Source: Lentisphaerae bacterium ADurb.Bin242 (GTDB lineage Bacteria; Verrucomicrobiota; Lentisphaeria; Victivallales; UBA1829). From it: 64,000 nucleotides of DNA. The DNA lies in NCBI GenBank assembly GCA_002069785.1, contig MWCA01000013.1, positions 1-64,000 on the forward strand, read 5' to 3'. A program made the position numbers and the translations under genes. The notes under the pieces were generated by a model. The model saw nothing but the letters and a program-made list of their open reading frames with translations. It was not told where the DNA came from and did not search any database. Shown one piece after another: positions 8,333 to 17,793 of this stretch. How positions within the stretch are numbered: position 1 is the first letter of the stretch; the number at the start of each line of letters is the position of its first letter.

Positions 8333-10652
8333 GACCCGCGGCATAGGTCTGGCCGACGGGCACGCAGGATTCGTCGCACGAAGTCTTCTCATGGACATAG
8401 ACGGTAAAGTCTTTCGCGGAAAGCTTTTCCCGTACCTTCTCCAGCAGGATCGGGTCCTGGAAAATCGACCCCGAAAGCACGATGTCGCGGATTCCGGTCA
8501 GGGATTCGGCATAGAGGGCCATGGCAAGAGTGCTCTCGCCCAGCGCGGAATAGAAGGCTTCGGCGTAAAGGCTTTTTTCCTCTTCGGTGAACGTCACGAC
8601 CTCGCCCAGTTTCTGGAAGGTCCGGCTCCAGTCGATCAGACGGAACCGGTTTTCATCGCTATAACTGAAAGAGAACCGGGCGGCGATCTCATCGGGCACC
8701 GGGACGGACGGATCGCGGCGGGATGCATATTTGCGGAGGATCAGGAGACAGCGCTCCGGGTAGGTGCAGAAGTCCGGAGCGATCCCGATTCCGGCGCAGA
8801 CGGTGTTGATCAGGCGCATGGCGGAATGGGAAAGCTGAACGCCGTGGACGGAGTCCTGCTTCTTCCACAACTGATATTCGCTGGGGTCTACGCGCAAACG
8901 GTTCAGGAGCGCCCCGGAAGGTTCGATCCCCGCGTCGGTGAGACGTTCCAGGAACAGACGGGCGGGACGGGTGTTGTCCGCGTTCACGGGCTGAAAGGCG
9001 GCCAGCCGGCTGAAACCGTCCAGACGGGCATCCAGGCATTCGGAGCCCCACTCGCTACCGTCGGGTCCGCCGGAGCCGTTGTTGAAAACGATCGCGAGGG
9101 AGCGGCGCAAACCGTGTTCCGCCATGCACGCCAGCGCATGCGCATGATGGTTCTGGATGGTCACCAGGGGAAGCGAATGGAGTTCGGCGAATGCGGCGCA
9201 GGTGCGGGCGCTGAAGCTCTCGCGGTCCATGTCGCATGCCATGATGTCCGGAACCTTGTCCACCAGATAGGTGAAGCGCTCGAACATGTCCAGCAGGATT
9301 TCAGTCCCGCCCTCGTTCTCGATCGCGCCCAGCGCCTGCGACGGAATGATCTCCTTGCCGACGCCGATAGCAACCGCCGCCTGGGAGTCGCACCCGAAAG
9401 CGCCCACGTTCTTGGAAAAGGAATCGCCGAATTCGATCCCCCGCGGAATGTATCCCCGGGAGCGGCGGATGTGAATCGGGCGTCCATCCTTCACGAGGCA
9501 GATGGAGGGCGGACACGGATGGGAGGTTTTCAGGTCATGGCAGAGGAACTTGTCCGTATAGGCCATCAGACGGTTGAAAATCTCGTCGATGTCGAGACAT
9601 TCCGCCTTGCCGGGCCGATTGTCTCCGCACGTGACCAGAAGCTCGAACGGCTCCACGCTTTCTCCTCCGCCCCGGTGCTCGAAAACCAGTTTTTCCGGCA
9701 GGGAGGGCGGCAGCCCGACCGCGAGGGTATCGGTGTCGGGCGAGATCACGGACGGCAGCGGCGGCGCCTCTACGTCTTTCTTCCGGGCAAGGATCAGGAC
9801 CGGCGCCACGGGAGAAAGCAGGAGCGCTTCCTCCTCCGGCGAAGATTCGCAATATTTCCGGATGGCTTCCAGGTCGCGCGCCATCAGGCACAGCGGACGG
9901 TCCGGCAGCTTGCGTTTCCGCCGGAGGCGGAGGATCGTTTCCTCGTTGAAGGCGTCCGCAAAAAGCTGGAAACCGCCGTACAGGGACTGAAGAGCAAGGA
10001 TTTCGCCGTTCCGAATGGCTTTGCGCGACTCGCACAACGGATTGGCGTCCGTGACCAGATCGCCGTAGGTGTCCAGCAGGAAAAACTGCGGGCCGCAGCG
10101 GGGACACGCCAGGATTTCCGAGCCGCAGTGATGATGATCTTCCTTGTTTTCCTTGTCGAAACGACAGTCGGCGCACATCGGGAATGCGGTAAAGGAAGTA
10201 TTTTTACGGACGAACGGACTGCGGAGCGCGTACGAATAGCTCGGCCCGCTGGCATAACAGCTCGAAAACGCATAGGAAAAACGGCGCGACGCCGGGTCCA
10301 TGGTCTCCTCGATACAGGCGGCGCAGGGCGCCCGGTCCGGATTGATCAGCGGAATTTCGTTCTCATCCCCGATCACGCGGAAAGCCGTGCTTCCTTGCCG
10401 GTCCGGAATACCGACTTCCCGTTTGATCATCCCCACGGAATGAAGCCGGAAGGCTCCGGGCACTTTCGCCGGAAGACCCCGGATGAAGGAACTGATCTGT
10501 TCGTCCTCCCCTTGCAAACAAAGAAAAACGCCGTCCACCGAGTTGGCGATCCATCCCGTCAGGTTCGCTTCCGCCACAATCTTCCAGAAGAACGGACGGA
10601 ACCCGCCCACATGGATGGATCCCTGCAACTCGAATGTAACGCTGTTTTTCAT
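8325..10652 (-). CDS. Divergent HypF-like carbamoyltransferase
   Basis: The 775-residue product has the full HypF layout: acylphosphatase (1-95, with G-G-F-R-P and G-W-I-A-N), zinc-finger region (110-186), YrdC-like domain (about 200-390) and Kae1-like domain with N-H-H-A-H-A. HypF makes the carbamoyl group for the cyanide ligands of [NiFe]-hydrogenase. Deviations are visible: the second zinc pair reads C132-Y-A-S135 instead of C-x-x-C, there is an extra C176, and the Kae1 end reads S-G-S-I-F-Q-D instead of S-G-G-x-F-Q-N. No other hyp or hydrogenase gene is nearby. The ATG at 10652 fits the acylphosphatase start but has no clear Shine-Dalgarno; an ATG at 10718 is possible. It could be a repurposed O-carbamoyltransferase. 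Confidence 0.8.
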   Translation of the reverse strand: MKNSVTFELQGSIHVGGFRPFFWKIVAEANLTGWIANSVDGVFLCLQGEDEQISSFIRGLPAKVPGAFRLHSVGMIKREVGIPDRQGSTAFRVIGDENEIPLINPDRAPCAACIEETMDPASRRFSYAFSSCYASGPSYSYALRSPFVRKNTSFTAFPMCADCRFDKENKEDHHHCGSEILACPRCGPQFFLLDTYGDLVTDANPLCESRKAIRNGEILALQSLYGGFQLFADAFNEETILRLRRKRKLPDRPLCLMARDLEAIRKYCESSPEEEALLLSPVAPVLILARKKDVEAPPLPSVISPDTDTLAVGLPPSLPEKLVFEHRGGGESVEPFELLVTCGDNRPGKAECLDIDEIFNRLMAYTDKFLCHDLKTSHPCPPSICLVKDGRPIHIRRSRGYIPRGIEFGDSFSKNVGAFGCDSQAAVAIGVGKEIIPSQALGAIENEGGTEILLDMFERFTYLVDKVPDIMACDMDRESFSARTCAAFAELHSLPLVTIQNHHAHALACMAEHGLRRSLAIVFNNGSGGPDGSEWGSECLDARLDGFSRLAAFQPVNADNTRPARLFLERLTDAGIEPSGALLNRLRVDPSEYQLWKKQDSVHGVQLSHSAMRLINTVCAGIGIAPDFCTYPERCLLILRKYASRRDPSVPVPDEIAARFSFSYSDENRFRLIDWSRTFQKLGEVVTFTEEEKSLYAEAFYSALGESTLAMALYAESLTGIRDIVLSGSIFQDPILLEKVREKLSAKDFTVYVHEKTSCDESCVPVGQTYAAGLT

Positions 10653-11262
10653 CTGGAGATGCCGTATTTCCCTTGGTAAGCGCTCAAAGCATCCTGAAAT
10701 GGACGCGGGGCCATTCAAAACTCACGAGGCGGCGGGCGAAGGAGAAACCGTTCTTCTCCAGGGACGCATCCTCCTCGGAGGTTTTCCGCGGAGCTTTCCC
10801 GCATGCTGAAAAAACGGCAATACCGTCCCGGGCAAAACCGCGGTTTTCTTTCTTCCACGCGCAGGAATCTTCTTCACAGGACCGGCTGTCCGGAATCATC
10901 CGAGGATCGCGCGGCGGAACTATTTCCGGTACATCTTTCCCCGAAAGGAATGCTTTGCCGGAGAGTCCGGAAAGAATCACCGCCGGAAGATTCGGCACGG
11001 AAGGGGCTCCGGAATTCCCTTTTCCGGAAATTCCGATCTGAAGCCTCAGGCTTCCAGGAGTTCTTTGCATTTCCGAATTTCCCCTTGGTTTGCTCCCCCT
11101 TCGCCACCCGATCTCCGTACCGATCGGCACACCCGCTTTTTACTCCTGCGTCATTTCCGGTAACTTACAGCATTTTTAGTGGTTTTCCAGCGTTTTTTTT
11201 TCAGATTTGCTTGATTTTTTGAATTCTTGATCCATTTTTAACCGAACGAAAGGATTTCAAGT
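10653..11262. other. 610-base interval with no convincing gene
   Basis: The interval separates the divergent HypF-like and SDR genes. The open frames in it have low-complexity composition, no ribosome binding site and no recognisable domain. A short perfect hairpin (GAAGCC-TCA-GGCTTC) lies near 11043-11057. The last 120 bases are AT-rich, with T-runs, and probably contain the SDR promoter. It could be degraded coding sequence or hold a small RNA; nothing shows either. Confidence 0.5.
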
Positions 11263-11994
11263 ATGGACTTATCCGGGAAAAAGGCAGCCGTCACGGGAGC
11301 CGGACGGCGGATCGGAAGCGCTCTCGCCCGGGCATTCGCCGCGCGGGGAGCCCGCCTCGCCCTTCATTACAATCGTTCTGAAAAAGGGGCTCTCGCCCTG
11401 TTGGAGGAACTCGGCGGAACCCGGGCCGGACACGCGGTCTTCCAATGCGATCTGGCGGACCTCCCGGCTCTCCGGAAAACCGCACCGGAATTTCTGAAAG
11501 ACGCCTCCGTTCTCGTCAACAACGCGTCCATCTTCCTCCGGCGGACGCTCGGGTCGGAGACCTCCGAGGAAGCGGAAAAACAGTTCGCAATCAATTTCAC
11601 CGCCCCGGTGGAACTGATGAGAATTTTTGCCGCATGCTGCGGTGAATCCCCCGTCATCATCAATATGCTGGACCAGGGAATCTGCCGTCCGGACCCGGCT
11701 TCCTTCAGCTACGCGCTTTCCAAGAAGGCGCTCGCGGACGCCACCCGCGCGGCGGCGCTCCAGCTGGCGCCCCGCATCCGGGTCAACGGAATCGCGCCGG
11801 GACCGGTCCTTCCGCCACCGGAACTGCCTTTCTCCACGATGGAGAAAACGCTCCGGAGTGTTCCCCTCGGGAAGCCGGTTTCGCTGGACGATCTCTGCGC
11901 GGGGGCGGTTTTCCTCGCGGAGAACGAGTCCATGACCGGCGCCATCCTCTATATCGACGGCGGACAGAGCCTCGGCAAACCGTCCGTTTCCTGA
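11263..11994 (+). CDS. Short-chain dehydrogenase/reductase, FolM/pteridine-reductase-like
   Basis: The 243-residue protein is a classical SDR. It has the cofactor motif T-G-A-G-R-R-I-G at 11-18, N-N-A-S near 87-90, the catalytic Y-A-L-S-K near 151-155, and P-G-P-V-L-P-P after the active site. The arginine pair in the glycine-rich motif and the P-G-x-x-L-P-P segment are typical of dihydromonapterin/pteridine reductases (FolM, PTR1), which prefer NADPH. An SDR acting on another substrate is the alternative. GAAAGGA precedes the ATG at a suitable distance. Confidence 0.82.
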   Translation: MDLSGKKAAVTGAGRRIGSALARAFAARGARLALHYNRSEKGALALLEELGGTRAGHAVFQCDLADLPALRKTAPEFLKDASVLVNNASIFLRRTLGSETSEEAEKQFAINFTAPVELMRIFAACCGESPVIINMLDQGICRPDPASFSYALSKKALADATRAAALQLAPRIRVNGIAPGPVLPPPELPFSTMEKTLRSVPLGKPVSLDDLCAGAVFLAENESMTGAILYIDGGQSLGKPSVS

Positions 11995-12027
11995 AACCCT
12001 GTCCGGAAAGAAGCGCGGATTTCCTTC

Positions 12028-12056
12028 TTGCATTGAAGAAGATGCACAGGTATAGT
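12028..12056 (+). promoter_or_regulatory. Sigma70-like promoter for the peptidase/acetyltransferase fusion
   Basis: TTGCAT at 12028-12033 and TATAGT at 12051-12056 are separated by 17 bases. Transcription would start about 48 bases before the ATG at 12111. The same two hexamers with the same spacing occur at 14961-14989. Confidence 0.55.
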
Positions 12057-12110
12057 ATTGGATTCGTCGTTCATCCATGTGCAAGGCATCCATTCAAAGG
12101 CTGAATCCTT

Positions 12111-14864
12111 ATGAAAAAAAAGTTGTTTTCTCTGTTGAGCAAAGAAATTTCCATGAAACGCATCCGGGAGCAGACCGTCCGCCTCCATTCCCTGGAAAAA
12201 TCGGTTTGTCACCGCGACTTCCGGAAATCCACGCAATACTGCGAGGAGCTCCTCCGCGAAGCGGGACTGCGGGAAGTCAAACGCTATGCGCTGTCCGCCG
12301 ACGGAAAAACCGCATACATGGATTGTGTCATGCCGCAGGCGTGGGACCGCACCGGACGCTGCTTCGTTCGAGTGGAGTCCCCTTCCCTGCCGGAAAAAGA
12401 CCGGATGCTCGCCGATACGGACGCGGAACCCCTCTGCGGCGGCATCTGGAGCGCCCCCACCCCGAAGGGCGGCATCGACTGCGAAATCGTCGATTTCGAG
12501 GCTCTCCCCGACAAAGCCGCCCCCGACGTCAAGGGCAAACTCGTGCTGGTCACGAACTATAATCAGAAGGATTACCGGCTCCTGACCGACGCCGGAGCCT
12601 CCGGGCTCCTGATCTGCGACCTCCGCGCCGCAAAAGACTATCCCGACTTCATCCGCTGGGGCAACGGCATCGGCTTCCAGGGCTGGTATCATACGGCCGA
12701 CGACAAGCGGAACGTCATTTTCCATCTCACCCCGCGCAAAACCTTCTTCCTCCGGGAACTTCTCTCCAAAGGCCCGGTCCGCGCCCATGCCGAAATGAAT
12801 ACCCGCATCTACGACGGGGAGATCTATACCGTCACCGGAATCCTTCCGGGAACGGAACCGGAGGAAATCACGCTCTTCGCGCACCTCTATGAACCCTTTC
12901 TTCCGGACGACTCCGCCGGAGCGGTCTGCTCCGCCGAAATCTGCCGCGCTCTCCGGCGGCTGGTCGACAACGGCAAACTTCCCCCGCTCCGCAAGACCGT
13001 CCGCGTGGTCTTTTCGATGGAGCTTTTCGGCTTTTCGGAATATCTTCTCGACCGGGAACGGAACCGCCGGACGCTGTATGTCATGAGCATGGACAGCATC
13101 TGCCACAAGAAAGCCCCCGGAAAAAACGCGGTGCGGACTTCCCTGCGGCGCACGGCCGACTGCACCCCCTTCTTCTCGGACCTGATGCTGCGTGATCTTT
13201 TAAAACAGAATACGCCGCACATTTCTTTCCGGGAAGACTACGGCAATTTCTCCGACGACACGTTCTGCTCCGATCCGATGATCGGCATTCCCTCCAACTG
13301 GCTGGTGTCCTCCCCTCCGATCGCTTCGTATCACCACAATACCGGCCCTCAGTTCATGGATGCCGACTGGGATATGGCGCACGATATTTCCGCCATCGCC
13401 GCCACGCTCTTCGCCACCCTCGCCACCGGTGGAAAGGAAATCTTCGCAGACCTCGGAAAAACGATCTTCCGGCTGGCGGAAAAAGAACTGAAAGAACAGC
13501 TCCGGAAGATTCGCGGCGAATGGAGATCCGGCCGTCTCGACAGCCATGACGCGGCGGGGAAAGCATGTTTTCTCACGGAGGTTCAGGAGAAAAGAGTCCT
13601 TTCCGTCAACCGCTTCCTTCCCGCAAACGCCCCGCTGTACAAAGGCGGGCAGATCAGGGAATTCCGCGAACTCTGCGCCGCCGCGCTCGGGAAAATCAAA
13701 TGCCCGGCCTTCCGGGACCTCTCCGCCGAGGAATCCCGCGCGGCCAACCGGATCGTGATCCGGCTGTTTCCCGGAATCCCGCATTCTTTTGCCCGGATTC
13801 CGGTCCCGGAAAGATACGCCGCACAACCCTTCTGCGAAGCGCTGATTTATGGATTCTTCGACGGGAAGCGGACTCTCCTCGACGCGATCCGATGTGTCGA
13901 GTATGATACCGGGCGCAAATTCGGCGACGCCGAAATAAAGAAAGCCCTCGAACAGCTGTCGATTCTGGAACGCTGCGGATACGTAAAGATTTCCAAGGTC
14001 CACAAAACCACTCCGGCGGAGCTGGAAAAGGAACTCCGCGCGCTCGGCGTCGCCCGGGGGGACAAGGTGGTGATCCACACCGCATTTTCCGCGCTCGGCG
14101 ACTTCAAAGGCGGGCCGGAGGCCTTTTGCGAAACCTGTATGAAACTCATCGGGAAGTTGGGCGTCATCCTGATGCCGACCTTCAATTTCTACACGCATGA
14201 CCGCTCCAGCGGCGTGTACGACCCCGACAGGACGCCCTCCTACACGGGTGCGGCCTCCGAAGCGTTCCGCAAGAGGAAGGATGTTTACCGCTCGCTCGAT
14301 CCGTCCCATCCCGTCTGCGCCTGGGGCAAGGACGCGCTGGAGTATGTCCGGAACCATCACAAGGTGCCGACCATGGACGCCGACTCCCCGCTCGGTCTTC
14401 TGGAGCGGAACGGGGGGAAAGTCCTGCTGATCTCCTGTCCCGGCGCCAATACATTCATGCATGTGGTGGAGACCACGAACCAGGTTCGCTGTCTCGGACA
14501 GCGGATGGAGGAATACAAACTGAAGCTCCGCTCCGGGAAGATCGTTCCCGCCCGCACATGGGCGTGGCGCGATGGAATCTGCCCGGCCTATAATCCCTCC
14601 AAAATATACGATTTCATGCGCAGGAAGGGAACCTTGAAGGAGCGCATGTTCCGCAACGCGCACCTGATGCTCTTCGACATGAGCGATTACCGCAAGGCTT
14701 ACGAAACGTTTCTCTTTTCGGAAAAGACCGGCTGCCGCCATTGCAAAATCAGGCCCCGCAAAAACGCGTTCACGGTCAAAAGCGACTGGGACGAAAAAAA
14801 GCACTGTCTGAAAAAGACCGCCGCCTATGTCGGTGACTGCGAAAGCAGGGAAGGAAACCCCTGA
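12111..14864 (+). CDS. M28/DUF4910-like peptidase fused to an AAC(3)-family N-acetyltransferase
   Basis: The product has 917 residues. Residues 15-440 resemble the M28-like aminopeptidase family with an inserted PA domain (K-G-K-L-V-L-V-T and G-A-S-G-L-L-I). Putative metal or catalytic positions are H in L-F-A-H-L-Y-E, D-D-S-A-G, M-E-L-F-G-F, S-M-D-S and Y-H-H-N. Residues 570-635 look like the winged-helix tail found in such peptidases. Residues 640-890 are an AAC(3)-type acetyltransferase: V-I-H-T-A-F-S-A-L-G, L-M-P-T-F, L-D-P-S-H-P-V and D-S-P-L-G. No signal peptide is evident. The ATG at 12111 has a weak CAAAGG upstream; Met15 (12153) is an alternative. The substrate is unknown; cleavage and acylation of an amino-sugar or peptide conjugate is speculation. 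Confidence 0.78.
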   Translation: MKKKLFSLLSKEISMKRIREQTVRLHSLEKSVCHRDFRKSTQYCEELLREAGLREVKRYALSADGKTAYMDCVMPQAWDRTGRCFVRVESPSLPEKDRMLADTDAEPLCGGIWSAPTPKGGIDCEIVDFEALPDKAAPDVKGKLVLVTNYNQKDYRLLTDAGASGLLICDLRAAKDYPDFIRWGNGIGFQGWYHTADDKRNVIFHLTPRKTFFLRELLSKGPVRAHAEMNTRIYDGEIYTVTGILPGTEPEEITLFAHLYEPFLPDDSAGAVCSAEICRALRRLVDNGKLPPLRKTVRVVFSMELFGFSEYLLDRERNRRTLYVMSMDSICHKKAPGKNAVRTSLRRTADCTPFFSDLMLRDLLKQNTPHISFREDYGNFSDDTFCSDPMIGIPSNWLVSSPPIASYHHNTGPQFMDADWDMAHDISAIAATLFATLATGGKEIFADLGKTIFRLAEKELKEQLRKIRGEWRSGRLDSHDAAGKACFLTEVQEKRVLSVNRFLPANAPLYKGGQIREFRELCAAALGKIKCPAFRDLSAEESRAANRIVIRLFPGIPHSFARIPVPERYAAQPFCEALIYGFFDGKRTLLDAIRCVEYDTGRKFGDAEIKKALEQLSILERCGYVKISKVHKTTPAELEKELRALGVARGDKVVIHTAFSALGDFKGGPEAFCETCMKLIGKLGVILMPTFNFYTHDRSSGVYDPDRTPSYTGAASEAFRKRKDVYRSLDPSHPVCAWGKDALEYVRNHHKVPTMDADSPLGLLERNGGKVLLISCPGANTFMHVVETTNQVRCLGQRMEEYKLKLRSGKIVPARTWAWRDGICPAYNPSKIYDFMRRKGTLKERMFRNAHLMLFDMSDYRKAYETFLFSEKTGCRHCKIRPRKNAFTVKSDWDEKKHCLKKTAAYVGDCESREGNP

Positions 14865-14960
14865 TTCCAGGGAAATTTTCCGGATCCGGATCGCGTCGAA
14901 CTTTCTTTCCGGCGGCGCGTCCCTTCTTCCGGTTCCGCCTCTCCGCCGGAAAAAATTCAT

Positions 14961-14989
14961 TTGCATTTTGATCCCGGAGGCTGTATAGT
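14961..14989 (+). promoter_or_regulatory. Sigma70-like promoter for the lipoprotein gene
   Basis: TTGCAT at 14961-14966 and TATAGT at 14984-14989 have a 17-base spacer. The start of transcription would be about 70 bases upstream of the ATG at 15067. Confidence 0.55.
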
Positions 14990-15066
14990 ATAGTGCTTTC
15001 CGACAGGAACAGGACAAGAAGGTTCTTTCCGTCAAGGATACACGAATTACTTTTGAAGGTTTCAAG

Positions 15067-15537
15067 ATGAGCAAACGAGAATGGTTTTCGGCAGGAATCG
15101 CGTGTTTTTTTCCCATCATGACAATATTTACCGGAGGCTGCGTCACACCGGACAAGGAAACGGAGCTCAAGCAGGCGTCCTCGAAATCCTCCTTTGCCGA
15201 AGAACAGGTTCTCGGAGAAAAAATGATCAAAGCGCTCCGGGACGATGATGCGGCCGCGTTTATCGCGCTTCTCCACAAGGATACCCGCGCCCGGTTCGGC
15301 AAAAAAGAATTCGCCGAAAATCGCGTGGAGGTGAAAAAACTCTTCGGGGAAATCGTATCCTTCCAATATCTGACGGCGCTGGAGATGCCGACATTGCATC
15401 CTCTGATCTGGAAAATCCGTTTCCGCCGCGAAGCCCGGCAGAAAAATGAACCCGCCATCGATCAGGAAGCCCTCTTCCGAATCGTTTTCGGCCGTCTGGA
15501 CGGCAAACTTTCCATCTTGAGCTTTGGTTTTCTCTGA
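15067..15537 (+). CDS. Small predicted lipoprotein with an NTF2-like flavour
   Basis: The product has 156 residues. A type II signal peptide ends in the lipobox F-T-G-G-C (Cys25), so the mature protein should be lipid-anchored in an envelope membrane. After the Cys comes a charged linker and a compact domain of about 110 residues (A-L-R-D-D-D-A-A-A-F and a late W-K-I-R-F-R-R-E). It looks like the small alpha/beta DUF lipoproteins common in Lentisphaerota. No function is assignable. It stands alone between two promoters. Confidence 0.7.
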   Translation: MSKREWFSAGIACFFPIMTIFTGGCVTPDKETELKQASSKSSFAEEQVLGEKMIKALRDDDAAAFIALLHKDTRARFGKKEFAENRVEVKKLFGEIVSFQYLTALEMPTLHPLIWKIRFRREARQKNEPAIDQEALFRIVFGRLDGKLSILSFGFL

Positions 15538-15791
15538 AACCCTTCTTCTGTAAAACTCTGAAACAAAAGGGCTTTCCGGCCTGAAAAGGGAGTGCGTATT
15601 CTTTCGTTTCACCTCACCGGACAGCCGACACAGGTGAATAATGATGCGGCAAATTCAAAAGCGTGTTGAACCGGAAATTTGGAAAACACCGGATTGTTTT
15701 CCGGATATTTATCGAATGTTCATACCCCCCTTCCGGAACCCCGGAGGAACCTCATTTATGAGAAATTAACCTGAATTGCGGGGTTTCAAGC
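15538..15791. other. Intergenic stretch before the glycan-initiation operon
   Basis: No established gene is seen. A 42-codon frame runs from 15641 to 15769 behind AGGTGA; it has no family resemblance and may be chance. The segment ends at a consensus promoter. No clear Rho-independent terminator follows the lipoprotein gene. Confidence 0.4.
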
Positions 15792-15820
15792 TTGACAATC
15801 CTCCTGTGGAAATATATAAT
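15792..15820 (+). promoter_or_regulatory. Consensus sigma70 promoter of the glycan-initiation operon
   Basis: TTGACA at 15792-15797 and TATAAT at 15815-15820, with a 17-base spacer, match the bacterial consensus exactly. Transcription should start near 15827, leaving a leader of about 55 bases before the GTG start at 15883. Such a strong core promoter suggests high or constitutive expression. Confidence 0.75.
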
Positions 15821-15882
15821 TATAAACGGTACACTTTGATTTTTTTGTCCATTGACTGTTCTACGCGGGAGTTTTTATTGAA

Positions 15883-17793
15883 GTGATATTCTTTATTCAA
15901 AAATATTCTGTCCTATTCATTTATCCGTTGATCGCCCTGGCGCTTTCCGTTGTTTTCACATGGAGCGCGATCCGTATTCTTCCCCGTTTCGGGTTCATCC
16001 GGAAACCCGGCGGACGTCATATCCATCAGACGCTTGTTCCGCGCGGCGGAGGAATTGCGGTCATTCTTTCCTTTTTCATTGCGCTGGCAATGTATGCGTT
16101 GGACAACCGAAGCGCCGACGATATCCATATTTTCTTCTGGAAATTACTTTTTCCCGCCGTGATTCTGGCTGCCCTGGGAATGTGCGACGACCGGTATGAG
16201 GTCCGCTCCTGGACAAAGCTTCTGGTTCAGGTTCTGGTGGCCGTGGTCATCTTCAAGCTCGGCGGCCGCAAATATACGATCTGCGGCTGGCCCATACCTC
16301 CTTATCTCGCACTGCTGATCACCATCGCATGGGTCATCATCGTCGTGAACGCCTTCAATCTGATCGACGGCCTGGACGGACTGGCCGCCGGGCTGGCCGT
16401 CATTTCCGCCAGCTGCATGACCATCTGGTTCCTCCTGGTCGGCAATCGCATGAAGGAAGCCGTGACGTTCCTGATTCTGGCGGGGAGCGCGCTCGGCTTC
16501 CTTCGTTACAACTTCCATCCGGCGAAAATCTTCCTGGGGGATACGGGAAGCATGTTCCTCGGGTATGTTTTCGCGGTTCTTTCCCTTTCGACCGTGGACC
16601 GCGCCATGACCATGACCTCCCTCCTGCTGCCCCTGCTCGCCATCGGAGTCCCGCTGTTCGACGTCATTCTGGCCATCTGGCGCAGAAGCGCGCGCAAGCT
16701 CAGCAATCCGGAGGCGGGCGGAATCATGGAAGGGGACCAGGATCATCTGCATCACCGTCTGCTGCGCCAGACCAACAAGCAGACGACGACCGCGATCTAT
16801 CTGTATCTGGTCGCCTGCGGCTTTGCGGTGATTGCGCTGCTTTTCGTCCTCATTTTCAAGTCCGAACCGCTGCTCGCTTATCTTATCCTGATTCTGGCGG
16901 TCATCAGCGGCGTCCGCCACCTGGCCGGGGTGGAAATCTTCGATTCGGCCTGCCTCATTCAAAAAGGCCTGGAGAAACCGAGACGCGGGCTGCTTGTCAA
17001 CGTGGCTCATCCGTTCATCGATTTCGCCGTCATCAATTTTTCATTCTGGATTGTGATGACGCTTCTGTTTCCCCATCAGGCAAATCTGCGTGTGATGGGC
17101 ATTGCGATCGTGCCGGCGGCGCTCCTGCTGTGGTTTTCCGGAATTTACAAGGTGTACTGGCTGAGGGCCGGGATCGATGATTATTATTATCTGGCGTCGG
17201 TCGTCGTCACCGGCTCCCTTCTTTCTTCCATCTGCGTTTATTCCTCGGAATGCTCCGACCTCATCTCGATCAATGTCATTGACTACCGTATTTTTATCAC
17301 TGCCGTCCTGCTTTTCACGCTTCTCAATCTCACGCTGATCTGTACGGAACGTTTCCTGCTGCACTATGCGGAAAGCTTCTGGTTCCGGAAAATGTCCAAC
17401 TCCTGCGGAAACGTCCGGCCGGACAAACTGGTGATTTACGGCGGCGGAATGAACTGCCGTCTCTATATCAATCACCTGTACAATGTCAACAGCGCCCGTG
17501 CCGGAGGAGAAGTCATCGGGATTCTGGACGATAACATCGCCCTGCACCGGAAAAGAGTTTTCGGATTCGAGGTGCTCGGCGGAATCGACGATCTGGAACA
17601 GGTGTATCAAAAAACACCCTTTGACAAACTGGTGGTCACCACGAATGCTTTACGAAGCAGGGAACTGAAGCGGATGGTGGAATTTTCAAAAACAAACGAT
17701 GTCCGGTTGACGATGTTCAGGGCGGATGAAACCCCTCTGGAAACCTATATTCCCCTGCCGGACGAATTCAAGAAAGAGGAAATGAAAGAATGA
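15883..17793 (+). CDS. WecA/MraY-type glycan-1-phosphate transferase fused to a CapD/FlaA1-type N-terminal half
   Basis: The product has 636 residues. Residues 1-345 are a polyprenyl-phosphate sugar-1-phosphate transferase of the WecA/TagO group: R-G-G-G near 50, D-D-R near 103, N-x-x-x-L-I-D-G-L-D-G near 162 and D-Q-D-H-L-H-H-R near 286. Residues 365-490 add four more membrane helices. Residues 510-630 form a Rossmann-like domain (V-I-Y-G-G-G, I-L-D-D). This is the membrane plus CoA-binding-like half of CapD/WbpM/FlaA1 dehydratases, without the SDR catalytic half. It should start lipid-linked glycan synthesis at the inner membrane. The GTG start has GGGAG 11 bases upstream. It overlaps the next gene by ATGA. 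Confidence 0.83.
   Translation: MIFFIQKYSVLFIYPLIALALSVVFTWSAIRILPRFGFIRKPGGRHIHQTLVPRGGGIAVILSFFIALAMYALDNRSADDIHIFFWKLLFPAVILAALGMCDDRYEVRSWTKLLVQVLVAVVIFKLGGRKYTICGWPIPPYLALLITIAWVIIVVNAFNLIDGLDGLAAGLAVISASCMTIWFLLVGNRMKEAVTFLILAGSALGFLRYNFHPAKIFLGDTGSMFLGYVFAVLSLSTVDRAMTMTSLLLPLLAIGVPLFDVILAIWRRSARKLSNPEAGGIMEGDQDHLHHRLLRQTNKQTTTAIYLYLVACGFAVIALLFVLIFKSEPLLAYLILILAVISGVRHLAGVEIFDSACLIQKGLEKPRRGLLVNVAHPFIDFAVINFSFWIVMTLLFPHQANLRVMGIAIVPAALLLWFSGIYKVYWLRAGIDDYYYLASVVVTGSLLSSICVYSSECSDLISINVIDYRIFITAVLLFTLLNLTLICTERFLLHYAESFWFRKMSNSCGNVRPDKLVIYGGGMNCRLYINHLYNVNSARAGGEVIGILDDNIALHRKRVFGFEVLGGIDDLEQVYQKTPFDKLVVTTNALRSRELKRMVEFSKTNDVRLTMFRADETPLETYIPLPDEFKKEEMKE

Noticed and set aside
10684-11130. 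Possible 148-residue minus-strand gene in the 610-base gap
   Set aside because: No ribosome binding site, low-complexity composition and no recognisable motif.
14028-14864. AAC(3) domain as an antibiotic-resistance gene
   Set aside because: It is part of a large fusion in a chromosomal setting with no mobile element; the family includes non-resistance enzymes.
14906-14952. 10-base inverted repeat TTTCCGGCGG/CCGCCGGAAA as a terminator
   Set aside because: The loop is 27 bases and no T-run follows on either strand; it may be chance in GC-rich DNA.
15641-15769. 42-codon frame behind AGGTGA upstream of the glycan operon
   Set aside because: Too short and unlike any known peptide; chance is likely. 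Kept only as a note on the intergenic stretch.
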